NCBI GenBank assembly: GCA_030050125.1
Contig: JASIJN010000024.1
Coordinates: forward strand, 1-6,677
Origin: Streptosporangiaceae bacterium
GTDB taxonomy: Bacteria; Actinomycetota; Actinomycetes; Streptosporangiales; Streptosporangiaceae
Length of the DNA: 6,677 bases
Direction of reading: 5' to 3'
Positions 1-6,325 of the stretch are shown piece by piece; positions within the stretch are counted from its first letter, which is position 1, and the number at the start of each line of letters is the position of its first letter. The position numbers were made by a program, and so were the translations under genes. The notes below the pieces were generated by a model. The model worked only from the letters and a program-made list of their open reading frames with translations. It had not been told where the DNA came from and ran no database searches.

Positions 1-619
1 GTGGTATGAGATCGATGCCCGCCCCGAGACCGATCCCGGCTCCCTTCCACCACCGCCGGTCCGGCTGGCACTGATCCCAGATGATCAGCGTCATCAGCAA
101 GATCTCGATCTGGCCGAGGAACAGCGTCCGCTGCACCGGCTCGGTCCAGAACAGCGGCGCGGCCAGCAGCAGCGTCGCGCCCAGCCGGGCCAGGCCGCGC
201 CGGTAGCCGAGCGCGCCGAACGTCATCCAGATCGCCGCGAGCAGGGCCAGGATGTTCACCGCCACCGAGATCTTCACCAGCGTCCAGAAGGACACCAGCG
301 TCAGCACCGTGAACACCATGGCCGCGAACGGGGTGTAGGTGAACTTCAGTTGCCCGGCCCACTGGTAGAGCGGCGCCGCCCGGTGCGCCCGGTAGATCGG
401 GGCGACGTGCCGGACGACGAGCCCGGCGTCGGTGTACACCCGCAGGTCGACGGGCACCACCCATTGATTTGTCGGGTGGGTGACGACGAAGATGACGTAG
501 CCCAGCAGGGCCACGCCGAAGGCCACGCCGCCGATGGTGAGCAGCCAGTCGGCGCGCCGGTACCACGCGACGCCGGCCGGGCCCGGGGTGAGCACCGCCG
601 ACTGCCGTGCCGTGGTCAC
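1..619 (-). CDS. GT87 (DUF2029) membrane mannosyltransferase, N-terminal part, runs off left edge
   Basis: This frame does not appear as a complete ORF because its 3' end lies outside the window; I read 206 codons. The start is GTG at 617-619, preceded on the minus strand by AGGGGG (624-629) four bases upstream, with an in-frame stop at 632-634 limiting extension. Seen: a short basic N-terminus, a membrane segment at about residues 25-46, then an external loop with DLRVYTDAG (residues 58-66) and LKFTYTPFAA (91-100), further hydrophobic segments, TEPVQRTLFLGQIE (159-172) and a WWKGAG stretch near 190. These are hallmarks of GT87 enzymes, GT-C fold transferases that take mannose from polyprenyl-phosphate-mannose outside the membrane to build phosphatidylinositol mannosides or related glycolipids; the loop Asp is the expected catalytic residue (PimE Asp58 from memory). 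The exact acceptor cannot be told. It is divergent from the penicillin-binding protein gene. One oddity is Asp203, where relatives usually have Lys. Confidence 0.85.
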   Translation of the reverse strand, partial: MTTARQSAVLTPGPAGVAWYRRADWLLTIGGVAFGVALLGYVIFVVTHPTNQWVVPVDLRVYTDAGLVVRHVAPIYRAHRAAPLYQWAGQLKFTYTPFAAMVFTVLTLVSFWTLVKISVAVNILALLAAIWMTFGALGYRRGLARLGATLLLAAPLFWTEPVQRTLFLGQIEILLMTLIIWDQCQPDRRWWKGAGIGLGAGIDLIP

Positions 620-711
620 GGCGCCCCCTGGTCAGTTGAGGCCACCCGTGCACGATATCTCCATCCCGCCGCGCGCACCGTGGATACCCTTGGCCGCGGG
701 AAGGCTGATAT
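620..711. promoter_or_regulatory. Divergent intergenic region between mannosyltransferase and penicillin-binding protein genes
   Basis: These 92 bases must hold the 5' signals of both flanking genes. On the plus strand GGGAAGG at 698-704 is a good ribosome binding site, seven bases before ATG 712. TACCCT at 685-690 fits the loose actinobacterial -10 pattern TANNNT, but no convincing -35 lies 16-18 bases upstream, so the promoter assignment is weak. On the minus strand only the AGGGGG ribosome binding site at 624-629 is clear. Confidence 0.45.
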
Positions 712-2376
712 ATGCGCCGAAACGGCACAACCAGGGGCAGGCGCCGGGTCACGGCGCTGGTGGTCGTGATCGTCCTGATCGCGGCCGCGGCGGCCGCCGG
801 CGGCGGCTACCTGCTGCTGCGAACGATCGGCAGCCCGCAGCAGACCGCGGCCAGCTACCTGAGCGCCTGGCAGCGCGGCCGCTACCCGGCCATGGACAGA
901 ATCACCGTCAACGCGCCGGCGTCCGGGCTGGCCGGCCCGTTGCGGGCGGCCGGCACCCAGCTCGGGATCAGGCGCATCCGCCTGGTGCCGGGCCGGGCAA
1001 CCGTGAGCGGGGGGTCGGCGGAGGAGGGCTTCACCGCGACCGCCGACCTGGCCAGCGGCCACGTCTGGACGTACACCGGGCAGTTGCGGCTGGTCAGGCA
1101 GGACCGCCGGTGGTGGGTGGACTGGAGTCCGGCGGCCATCTACCCGCGGCTGCGCCCCGGCTCCCGGTTCGTGGTCAGCGCCACGTGGCCGGCCCGGGGC
1201 CAGGTCCTGGCCGCCGACGGCACCGTGCTGAGCTCGCCCCAGGTCATCGCCGAGTCCGGCTCGATCTCGCTGCTCACGGGAAACCTGGTCGCCGCGACCG
1301 CGGCGCAGGCCAGGGCGCTCGGCGCCCCCTATCAGGCCGGCGACCTGATCGGCCAGGGCGGGATCGAGCAGTCCTACCAGTCGTGGCTGGCCGGGCGGCC
1401 GGCCGTGACCATCCGGGTCGAGGGGCCGGGCGGCGAGCTGACCGCGGCCCGGTTCGCCGCCACTCCCGGCCGGAACGTGCAGACGGGCATCGACCTGCGG
1501 TATCAGCTGGCCGCCTCACGGGCGGTACGGTCCGCGGCCACGACCAAGCCGGTGGACCTGGTGGCCATCCAGCCGTCCACCGGGCGGGTGCTCGCCGTGG
1601 TCGAGCGCCCCGGCGGGTTCAACCGCGCGCTGGAGGGCGAGTTCCCGCCCGGTTCGACGTTCAAGGTGGTCACCGCGTCCGCGCTGGCGAACGCCGGGAT
1701 GCGGCCGTCCAGCACGGTGCAGTGCCCGAGCCAGGTCGACATCGGCGGCCGGGTCTTCCACAACGACGACAACGAGCAACTCGGCACCACCAGCCTGCAG
1801 TCGGCCTTCGCCGTGTCGTGCAACTCCACGTTCGCCCTGCTGGCCACCCAGCGCCTGGGCGGGCCCGCGCTCGCCTCGATGGCGGCCGAGTTCGGCTTCA
1901 ACGCCTCGCCCGCGCTCGGCGTCCCGGCCATCCTGGGGCAGTTCACCACCCCGCACCAGCCGGTCGACCTGGCGGCCGACGCCTTCGGCCAGGGCACCGA
2001 CCTGGTCAATCCGCTCAGCCAGGCCACCGTGGCGGCCGCCGTCGAGAACGGCACCTGGCTTCCGCCGCTGCTGGTGACGAATCCGGCGCCCCGGCAGTCG
2101 GCCGGCCCGCACCAGCTCAGCCCGGCGATCCTGGACACCCTGCGGCCGATGATGCGCGCGGTGGTCACCAGCGGCACCGCCGCCGGGGTCGGCTTCCCGC
2201 CCGGGGTCTACGGGAAGACCGGGACCGCCCAGTACGGGAACGGCCCCAATCCGCCCTCCCACGGCTGGTTCATCGGCTACCGCGGCGACCTGGCCTTCGC
2301 GGTACTGGTCGAGGGCGGCGGCACCGGGGCCGACAGCGCGGGGCCGATCGCCAACGCCTTCCTGCGTCAATTGTGA
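712..2376 (+). CDS. Class B penicillin-binding protein (peptidoglycan D,D-transpeptidase) with NTF2-like N-terminal domain
   Basis: Complete, 554 residues. It starts at ATG 712 with GGGAAGG seven bases upstream. Seen in order: an Arg-rich cytoplasmic tail and one membrane anchor (about 13-37) with no lipobox Cys; an NTF2-like/MecA_N region (about 43-142, with LSAWQRGRY and a WWVDWSPAAIYP end); a dimerisation-type segment opening with RGQVLAADG (162-170); and the transpeptidase domain from about 257 (TGIDLRYQ). Catalytic motifs are intact: SxxK as STFK (Ser315, Lys318), SxN as SCN (369-371) and KTG (502-504). Family knowledge: such enzymes cross-link peptidoglycan peptides outside the membrane and are covalently blocked by beta-lactams. 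The architecture resembles mycobacterial Rv2864c (PBP-lipo), but that relative is a lipoprotein and this one appears to be transmembrane-anchored. There is no PASTA domain and no division gene beside it, so its role in elongation, division or sporulation is open. Its stop is 75 bases before the permease start. Confidence 0.93.
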   Translation: MRRNGTTRGRRRVTALVVVIVLIAAAAAAGGGYLLLRTIGSPQQTAASYLSAWQRGRYPAMDRITVNAPASGLAGPLRAAGTQLGIRRIRLVPGRATVSGGSAEEGFTATADLASGHVWTYTGQLRLVRQDRRWWVDWSPAAIYPRLRPGSRFVVSATWPARGQVLAADGTVLSSPQVIAESGSISLLTGNLVAATAAQARALGAPYQAGDLIGQGGIEQSYQSWLAGRPAVTIRVEGPGGELTAARFAATPGRNVQTGIDLRYQLAASRAVRSAATTKPVDLVAIQPSTGRVLAVVERPGGFNRALEGEFPPGSTFKVVTASALANAGMRPSSTVQCPSQVDIGGRVFHNDDNEQLGTTSLQSAFAVSCNSTFALLATQRLGGPALASMAAEFGFNASPALGVPAILGQFTTPHQPVDLAADAFGQGTDLVNPLSQATVAAAVENGTWLPPLLVTNPAPRQSAGPHQLSPAILDTLRPMMRAVVTSGTAAGVGFPPGVYGKTGTAQYGNGPNPPSHGWFIGYRGDLAFAVLVEGGGTGADSAGPIANAFLRQL

Positions 2377-2387
2377 TCAAATCCCCG

Positions 2388-2415
2388 CTGCCATGAAAAA
2401 CGGCCCGGCTAGACT
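2388..2415 (+). promoter_or_regulatory. Probable promoter of the permease operon (-35 CTGCCA, -10 TAGACT)
   Basis: TAGACT at 2410-2415 is a good actinobacterial -10 (TANNNT). CTGCCA at 2388-2393 matches four of six bases of TTGACA with a 16-base spacer. Transcription would begin near 2422-2423, exactly at GTG 2423, which suggests a leaderless message. The permease start at 2452 has no recognisable Shine-Dalgarno sequence, which fits this reading. It is inferred from spacing and consensus only; read-through from the upstream gene is also possible because no terminator hairpin is visible in the 75-base gap. Confidence 0.45.
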
Positions 2416-2455
2416 CGTGGCCGTGTCGCACCCGGCCTGGTACCTGACTACGTGA
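2393..2455 (+). CDS. Possible short leader peptide overlapping the permease start
   Basis: An open frame of 20 codons runs from ATG 2393 to a TGA at 2453-2455. Internal GTG starts at 2417 and 2423 would give 12 or 10 codons. Its stop overlaps the GTG start of the permease (2452-2454) in a GTGA arrangement that commonly couples translation. ATG 2393 lies upstream of the proposed -10 and uses the rare codons AAA and AGA, so if the promoter call is right the real start is GTG 2423, seven bases after the -10, read leaderlessly as VSHPAWYLTT with the first residue Met. No ribosome binding site precedes any of these starts. The peptide resembles no family I know and there is no run of one amino acid to suggest attenuation. 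Confidence 0.25.
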   Translation: MKNGPARLVAVSHPAWYLTT

Positions 2456-3399
2456 TCGGCTACATCATCCGTCGGCTAGGCCAGGCGATCATCGTCATCG
2501 TTGGGGTCGCGCTCATCGTGTTCATGCTTCGCCATCTCCTGCCCGGCAACATCGCGCGGGCGATCCTGGGGCCGAAGGCGACCCCGCTGGCGATCGCCAC
2601 GTTCGACCGCCAGAACGGCCTCGACCGCCCGCTCCCGCTGCAGTTCGTCTCGTTCCTCGGCCAGTTGCTGCACGGCAACCTCGGGTACTCGTTCAAGCAG
2701 AACATGAGCGTCGACGCGATCGTGGCCCACGATCTGCCCAACGACGCGCTGCTGGTCGGCACGTCGCTGGTGCTCGCGCTGCTGATCGCCGTCCCGGTCG
2801 GCATCATCCAGGCGGTCCGGCGGAACAAGCTGGTCGACTACGCCGCCACCGGGATCTCGTTCATCCTGTACTCGATGCCGTCGTACCTGCTCGGGCTGCT
2901 GCTGATCGCGGCCTTCGCGGTCAACCTCCATCTGCTGCCGGCCGAGGCGCCGCAGCAGCCCACGATCACCGGCGTGCTGTCCGACCCGGCGGGCCTCGTC
3001 CTGCCGGTCCTGACCCTGACGCTGGTCACCTGCGCGTTGTTCAGCCGGTACATGCGGTCGGCCGCGATCGAGAACCTGGCGCAGGACTACATCCGCACCG
3101 CCCGGGCCAAGGGCCTCGGGCAGACCGCGATCATGTACCGGCACCTGCTGCGCAACTCGCTGATACCCGTCGTGACCCTGGTGGGGATCTCGCTGCCGGG
3201 CATCCTGACGTTCGGGCTGATCGTCGAGCAGCTTTTCAACTTTCCCGGGATCGGGCTGGCGTACTTCACCGCCGCGGTGAACGGCGACTACCCCGTGGTG
3301 TTCGGCATCACCGTGCTCGTGGCGCTGGCAGCGGTGCTCGGGAACCTGCTGGCCGACATCGGCTACGCGATCCTGGACCCGCGGGTGCGCTATGACTGA
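2452..3399 (+). CDS. Peptide-type ABC transporter permease, DppB/OppB family
   Basis: Complete, 315 residues, normal family length. The GTG start gives MIGYIIRRLGQA, the standard opening of this family, so the start is secure although no Shine-Dalgarno is seen. Membrane segments: about 9-28, 99-120, 131-158, 181-199, 237-258 and 281-306. The periplasmic-side GLDRPLPLQF stretch (56-65) and the weakly conserved LGYSF region (77-81) precede the BPD_transp_1 domain. The EAA loop that docks on the ATPase is clear at about 212-240, with ARAKGLG at 217-223 and LLRNSLIP at 232-239. It is followed by FNFPGIG (262-268) and the C-terminal DPRVRYD. It would form a heterodimeric channel with the next gene product, moving substrate handed over by a binding lipoprotein. 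It overlaps the next gene by eight bases, so the two are co-translated. The solute (oligopeptide, dipeptide, nickel, other) cannot be told from a permease. Confidence 0.95.
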   Translation: MIGYIIRRLGQAIIVIVGVALIVFMLRHLLPGNIARAILGPKATPLAIATFDRQNGLDRPLPLQFVSFLGQLLHGNLGYSFKQNMSVDAIVAHDLPNDALLVGTSLVLALLIAVPVGIIQAVRRNKLVDYAATGISFILYSMPSYLLGLLLIAAFAVNLHLLPAEAPQQPTITGVLSDPAGLVLPVLTLTLVTCALFSRYMRSAAIENLAQDYIRTARAKGLGQTAIMYRHLLRNSLIPVVTLVGISLPGILTFGLIVEQLFNFPGIGLAYFTAAVNGDYPVVFGITVLVALAAVLGNLLADIGYAILDPRVRYD

Positions 3400-4297
3400 C
3401 ACCACCGCCCGGGCCCCGTCCATTCCCGAGGGCGGGGAGGTCGCCCGCCAGGGCGCCCCGTGGCGGATGGTTGTCCGCGCGTTCGCCGAGAACAGGCTCG
3501 CGCTGGCCGGCCTCGTCCTGGTCGTGCTGGTGGCGCTCTTCTGCTTCGTCGGCCCGCTGCTCTGGCACACCAACCAGGTCAACACCAACCTGCTGCTGGT
3601 CAACGATCCGCCGAGTGCCGGGCACCCGCTCGGCACCGACGACCTGGGCTACGACGTGCTGGGCCGGCTCATGGCCGGCGGGCAGAGCTCGCTCGAGGTC
3701 GGCCTCGCGGTGGCGCTGGCCGCGACCGCCATCGGAGTGCTCTACGGCGTCATCTCCGGCTACCTGGGCGGCCTGGCCGACGCGGTGCTGATGCGTTTCG
3801 TGGACATCGTCCTGGCCATCCCGGTCGTCTACCTGTTCATCGACCTGGCCTCGGAGTTCCGGCCGACGCTGCTGCTGCTGATCGCGGTCCTCTCGCTGCT
3901 GTCCTGGCTGGGCCCGGCCCGGCTGGTGCGCGGCGAGACGCTGACCCTGCGGGTCAGGGAGTACGTCGAGGCGGTCCGCACGATGGGCGGCCGGTCGGGC
4001 CGGATCATCGTCCGCCACCTGATCCCGAACGTCGTGGGGACGATCGCGGTCAATGCGACGTTCCAGGTCGCCGACGCGATCCTCACCCTCGCGGTGCTGA
4101 GCTACCTCGGCTTCAGCCTGCCGCCGCCCACCGCCACCTGGGGCGGGATGCTGGAGAACGGCGTCAACTTCCTCTATGACGGCTACTGGTGGGAGATCTA
4201 CCCGGCGGGGCTGATGATCGTGCTCACGGTGGTGGCCTTCAACTTCATCGGCGACGGCCTGCGCGACTCATTCGACGTCCGGCTGCAGCGCCGGTAA
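3392..4297 (+). CDS. Peptide-type ABC transporter permease, DppC/OppC family
   Basis: Complete, 301 residues. ATG 3392 lies inside the end of the preceding permease gene (8-base overlap), as is usual for DppB-DppC pairs. Seen: a hydrophilic N-terminal tail; the OppC N-terminal segment with FAENRLALAGL (31-41) leading into the first membrane helix; the family signature HPLGTDDLGYDVLGRLMAG (78-96); membrane segments at about 101-125, 132-152, 156-175, 219-241 and 272-287; an EAA loop at about 190-216 (EYVEAVRTMGG then RHLIPNVVG); SYLGFSLPPPTATWGGML (237-254); and the C-terminal NFIGDGLRD. It pairs with the upstream permease to form the import channel and needs ATPase subunits not found here. 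Its stop is followed after four bases by a strong hairpin, so no ATPase gene is co-transcribed downstream. Codon use matches its neighbour. Confidence 0.95.
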   Translation: MTDTTARAPSIPEGGEVARQGAPWRMVVRAFAENRLALAGLVLVVLVALFCFVGPLLWHTNQVNTNLLLVNDPPSAGHPLGTDDLGYDVLGRLMAGGQSSLEVGLAVALAATAIGVLYGVISGYLGGLADAVLMRFVDIVLAIPVVYLFIDLASEFRPTLLLLIAVLSLLSWLGPARLVRGETLTLRVREYVEAVRTMGGRSGRIIVRHLIPNVVGTIAVNATFQVADAILTLAVLSYLGFSLPPPTATWGGMLENGVNFLYDGYWWEIYPAGLMIVLTVVAFNFIGDGLRDSFDVRLQRR

Positions 4298-4301
4298 CGG
4301 G

Positions 4302-4340
4302 ATGCGCCCCGGCGCGGCCATAGGCCGCGCCGGGGCGCAT
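4302..4340. terminator. Bidirectional hairpin terminator between convergent permease and binding-protein genes
   Basis: The arms 4302-4319 and 4323-4340 are perfect reverse complements (18 bp, nearly all G-C) around the loop ATA. It starts four bases after the permease stop on the plus strand and ends 18 bases past the lipoprotein stop on the minus strand, so one structure can serve both transcripts. No U-run follows on either side, which is common in actinobacterial intrinsic terminators. Confidence 0.85.
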
Positions 4341-4358
4341 GCTGGTGGTCGTCGTGAG

Positions 4359-6179
4359 TTACTTCACGAAGTACCAGTTCTCGGGGTAGATGTTGTTCAG
4401 CGGGTCCTGAGGGAAGGTGCCCTTCAGTTTGTTGCTCACCGCGCTGATCTGGGTGTCGGTCTGCGGCATCCACAGGCCGGGAAGCTGCTGGGCCAGGTAG
4501 TTCTCGTAGGAGTAGAGCGCCGAGAGTCCTCCCGAGCCCAGCGCGGAAATGAGCGAATCGGCCTTCGAGTCGGAATACATGCCGAGGTTGGACGGCCCGT
4601 TGGAGGCGAAGAGAATGCCTCCGTCGGGCTCGTCGAAGCCGGGGTCGAACAGCCAGGCTTCGCCGACGTAGGCCAGCTCCCAGCAGTTCGTCTTCGCGCA
4701 GGCCGGGGTCATGTCGGACGTCGCCGTCGGGAACGGCGCACCGGTGACCGCCAGCTTGATGCCCGCCTGCGCGAACGACGACTGGAGCGCGGCGACCTCC
4801 TCGGAGTCCCCTGTGGTGCCGGTCGCGTACAGGAACGAGAACGACAGCTTGGCGCCGGCCGGGATGCCGGCCCCGCACTCGGTCGACCCGGAGCCCGCGT
4901 GCGTGCAGGTGTCCGTGCCGTTGGCCACGACCTGCCAGCCGTGCTGGCGCAACAAGGCGGTCGCCTCCGCCGGGTCGTACGGGTACGGATTCTTGTTCTG
5001 CTGGCTGGACACGAACTGGCTCGAAGGCTGCAGCGGCACCGGGCCGTAGGTCGGGTAGGCATAGCCCTGCAGGAACGAGCTGATGTAACCGGCCTGGTTG
5101 ATCAGGTGCTGCATCGCCTCGCGAATGTAGAGCTGGCTGTATATCGGGCCAGCCCCCGGCGCGGCGAAGTTGAGGAAGACGTAGTTGATGCCCCAGGCGG
5201 GCCAGGCCTGGACGCTGTAGCCGTCTCCCTTCACTCGCGGCACCTGCGCGGCGTCGTTGTCCGGTATGTAGCCGAAGTCCACGCCCGACGACAGCAACTG
5301 GTCGAACTCCGCGGTGTCGCTGGTGTAGGTGTCGATACGGATCGCGTGCAGCGAGCCCGTGGCCGGCCCGGAGTACCGCAGGTTGCGGACATAGGTGGCA
5401 TCGCCGGTCGAGGAAGCGTAGCTGCTCAGCTTCCACGGGCCGTCGACGACCTGCCAGAGGGGGTTCGTGGCGTAAGTGGACAGGTCCTTGTTCTGCGCCA
5501 GCAGGAAATTGACGACCGCGGTCGCGCCGGCGGAAGTCGTGTCGTAGTTCCCCACGGGGCCGGTCGCCGATTCCTTGTCCCAGGCGTGCTGGGGCAGGGG
5601 GATGATCAGGCCAAGCTCGTTGTAGAGCCACTGCGCCGAGTAGACCTGGTTGAAGGTCAGCGTGAACTTGCTGGAGCTGAGCGCCTTGAACGCCAGGAGG
5701 TTGTCCGGGAACTCGCCGGGCTCATAGCCCCAGAAGTTGGCCTTGCCCGCCTTGAGCAGGTTGATCCAGAACTCGACGTCCCGGGTGGTGAGCGCCTGGC
5801 CGTCGGACCAGCGGTAGGGCTTGAGCTGGATCGTGGCGATGGTGTGCCCGCCGGATGTCTTGACGCCGACGGGACCGGCCAGGCTCTCGTTGAAGTTCAC
5901 CCCGACGTGCCCCGGGCTGCCGAACCAGTACAGGGGCCGCCACATGAGATATTGCGAGTAGGTAACATTCGCAAAGGTGTCGTTGGTGAAGTTGAGCAGC
6001 GGGAAGATGTAGTTGAATTGGCTGTCGATGGGGGTGAGCGCGATCGTCGCTGTCCCGCCCTCGACGCGCGTTCCTGTCGTGCTTCCCGATGACTGAGTGC
6101 TCGACGAACAGGCCGCCAGCAGCAGCGAGCAGGCCACGCCGACGAACCCCAGCAACCGGAGATGTCGCCGAATCCGCAT
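4359..6179 (-). CDS. Solute-binding lipoprotein of a peptide-type ABC importer (SBP family 5)
   Basis: Complete, 606 residues from ATG 6179. An in-frame ATG at 6185 would add two residues, but AGGA (minus strand, 6189-6192) is nine bases from 6179 and only three from 6185, so 6179 is preferred. Seen: basic MRIRRH, a hydrophobic segment, then the lipobox LAAC with Cys24 as the expected lipidated residue, and a Ser/Thr-rich linker. The mature part has family 5 hallmarks: a short beta opening (GGTATIAL), PYRWSDGQALTTRDVEFWINL (about 121-141), YIPDNDAAQV (304-313), LNFAAPGAGPIYSQLYIREAM (336-356), DPAEATALLRQHGW (402-415) and a WLFDPGFDEPDGG segment. Two close Cys pairs (425/435 and 494/499) may be disulfides. 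Family members bind oligopeptides, dipeptides, nickel or other solutes outside the membrane; the ligand is unknown. It converges on the two permeases, its likely partners. Confidence 0.93.
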   Translation of the reverse strand: MRIRRHLRLLGFVGVACSLLLAACSSSTQSSGSTTGTRVEGGTATIALTPIDSQFNYIFPLLNFTNDTFANVTYSQYLMWRPLYWFGSPGHVGVNFNESLAGPVGVKTSGGHTIATIQLKPYRWSDGQALTTRDVEFWINLLKAGKANFWGYEPGEFPDNLLAFKALSSSKFTLTFNQVYSAQWLYNELGLIIPLPQHAWDKESATGPVGNYDTTSAGATAVVNFLLAQNKDLSTYATNPLWQVVDGPWKLSSYASSTGDATYVRNLRYSGPATGSLHAIRIDTYTSDTAEFDQLLSSGVDFGYIPDNDAAQVPRVKGDGYSVQAWPAWGINYVFLNFAAPGAGPIYSQLYIREAMQHLINQAGYISSFLQGYAYPTYGPVPLQPSSQFVSSQQNKNPYPYDPAEATALLRQHGWQVVANGTDTCTHAGSGSTECGAGIPAGAKLSFSFLYATGTTGDSEEVAALQSSFAQAGIKLAVTGAPFPTATSDMTPACAKTNCWELAYVGEAWLFDPGFDEPDGGILFASNGPSNLGMYSDSKADSLISALGSGGLSALYSYENYLAQQLPGLWMPQTDTQISAVSNKLKGTFPQDPLNNIYPENWYFVK

Positions 6180-6221
6180 TACCATTAGTCCTATTCCGTG
6201 ACAAACGCTGGGTACGGCTTA

Positions 6222-6262
6222 CATCTAACTTAAACGTTAGATGCTGGTCAGCTTGGTTAGAT
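6222..6262. promoter_or_regulatory. Operator-like inverted repeat plus third half-site before the binding-protein gene
   Basis: CATCTAAC (6222-6229) and GTTAGATG (6236-6243) are perfect inverted repeats around a six-base spacer TTAAAC. The core GTTAGAT recurs at 6256-6262, exactly 20 bases from the one at 6236, about two helical turns. The region is conspicuously AT-rich against the surrounding DNA. The repeat sits between and over the proposed -35 and -10 of the lipoprotein promoter, the position where a dimeric repressor (for example of the TetR, GntR or LacI type) would block transcription. The regulator is not in the window, and the family assignment cannot be made from the site. Confidence 0.6.
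6223..6251 (-). promoter_or_regulatory. Probable promoter of the binding-protein gene (-35 CTGACC, -10 TTAGAT)
   Basis: Read on the minus strand, CTGACC (6246-6251) and TTAGAT (6223-6228) are separated by 17 bases. Transcription would start near 6216, giving a leader of about 37 bases before ATG 6179 that includes the AGGA site at 6189-6192. The match to consensus is moderate. An alternative is TTGGAT at about 6279-6284 with TTATCT-like bases 14 bases on, but that spacing is too short. Confidence 0.4.
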
Positions 6263-6325
6263 AAGCGATCGTAACAGAATCCAATGGCCGAGGTGGGCGA
6301 ACCGGTCATTCCGCACAGCGGCACT

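Noticed and set aside
534..2396. A 620-codon plus-strand open frame across the penicillin-binding protein region
   Set aside because: It overlaps nearly all of the gene at 712-2376 in another frame. Its translation is an Arg/Gly/Pro/Ala-rich sequence without domains, typical of a high-GC shadow frame.
2371..2415. TTGTGA at 2371-2376 as the -35 partner of TAGACT at 2410
   Set aside because: The spacer would be 33 bases, far beyond what a sigma-70-type promoter allows.
2476..3636. A 386-codon minus-strand frame opposite the first permease
   Set aside because: Its sequence is rich in Arg, Gln, Asp and Gly with no domain, as expected for the reverse of hydrophobic, GC-rich codons.
4198..5631. 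A 477-codon minus-strand open frame running from the lipoprotein gene into the permease end
   Set aside because: It lies in a different frame from the lipoprotein, crosses the terminator and the other gene's 3' end, and has shadow-like composition.
4302..6092. A 596-codon plus-strand open frame antisense to the binding lipoprotein
   Set aside because: The minus-strand frame encodes a complete lipoprotein with signal peptide and family motifs. The antisense translation shows no recognisable domain, and it would start inside the terminator hairpin.
6222..6262. GTTAGAT repeats as part of a CRISPR array or phage attachment site
   Set aside because: Units are only 7-8 bases, one copy is inverted, spacers are too short, and no integrase or cas gene is nearby. 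An operator explains them better.
6089..6274. A 61-codon plus-strand frame spanning the lipoprotein 5' end and its promoter
   Set aside because: It has no ribosome binding site and unusual composition, and it runs antisense to the lipoprotein start and through the operator palindrome.
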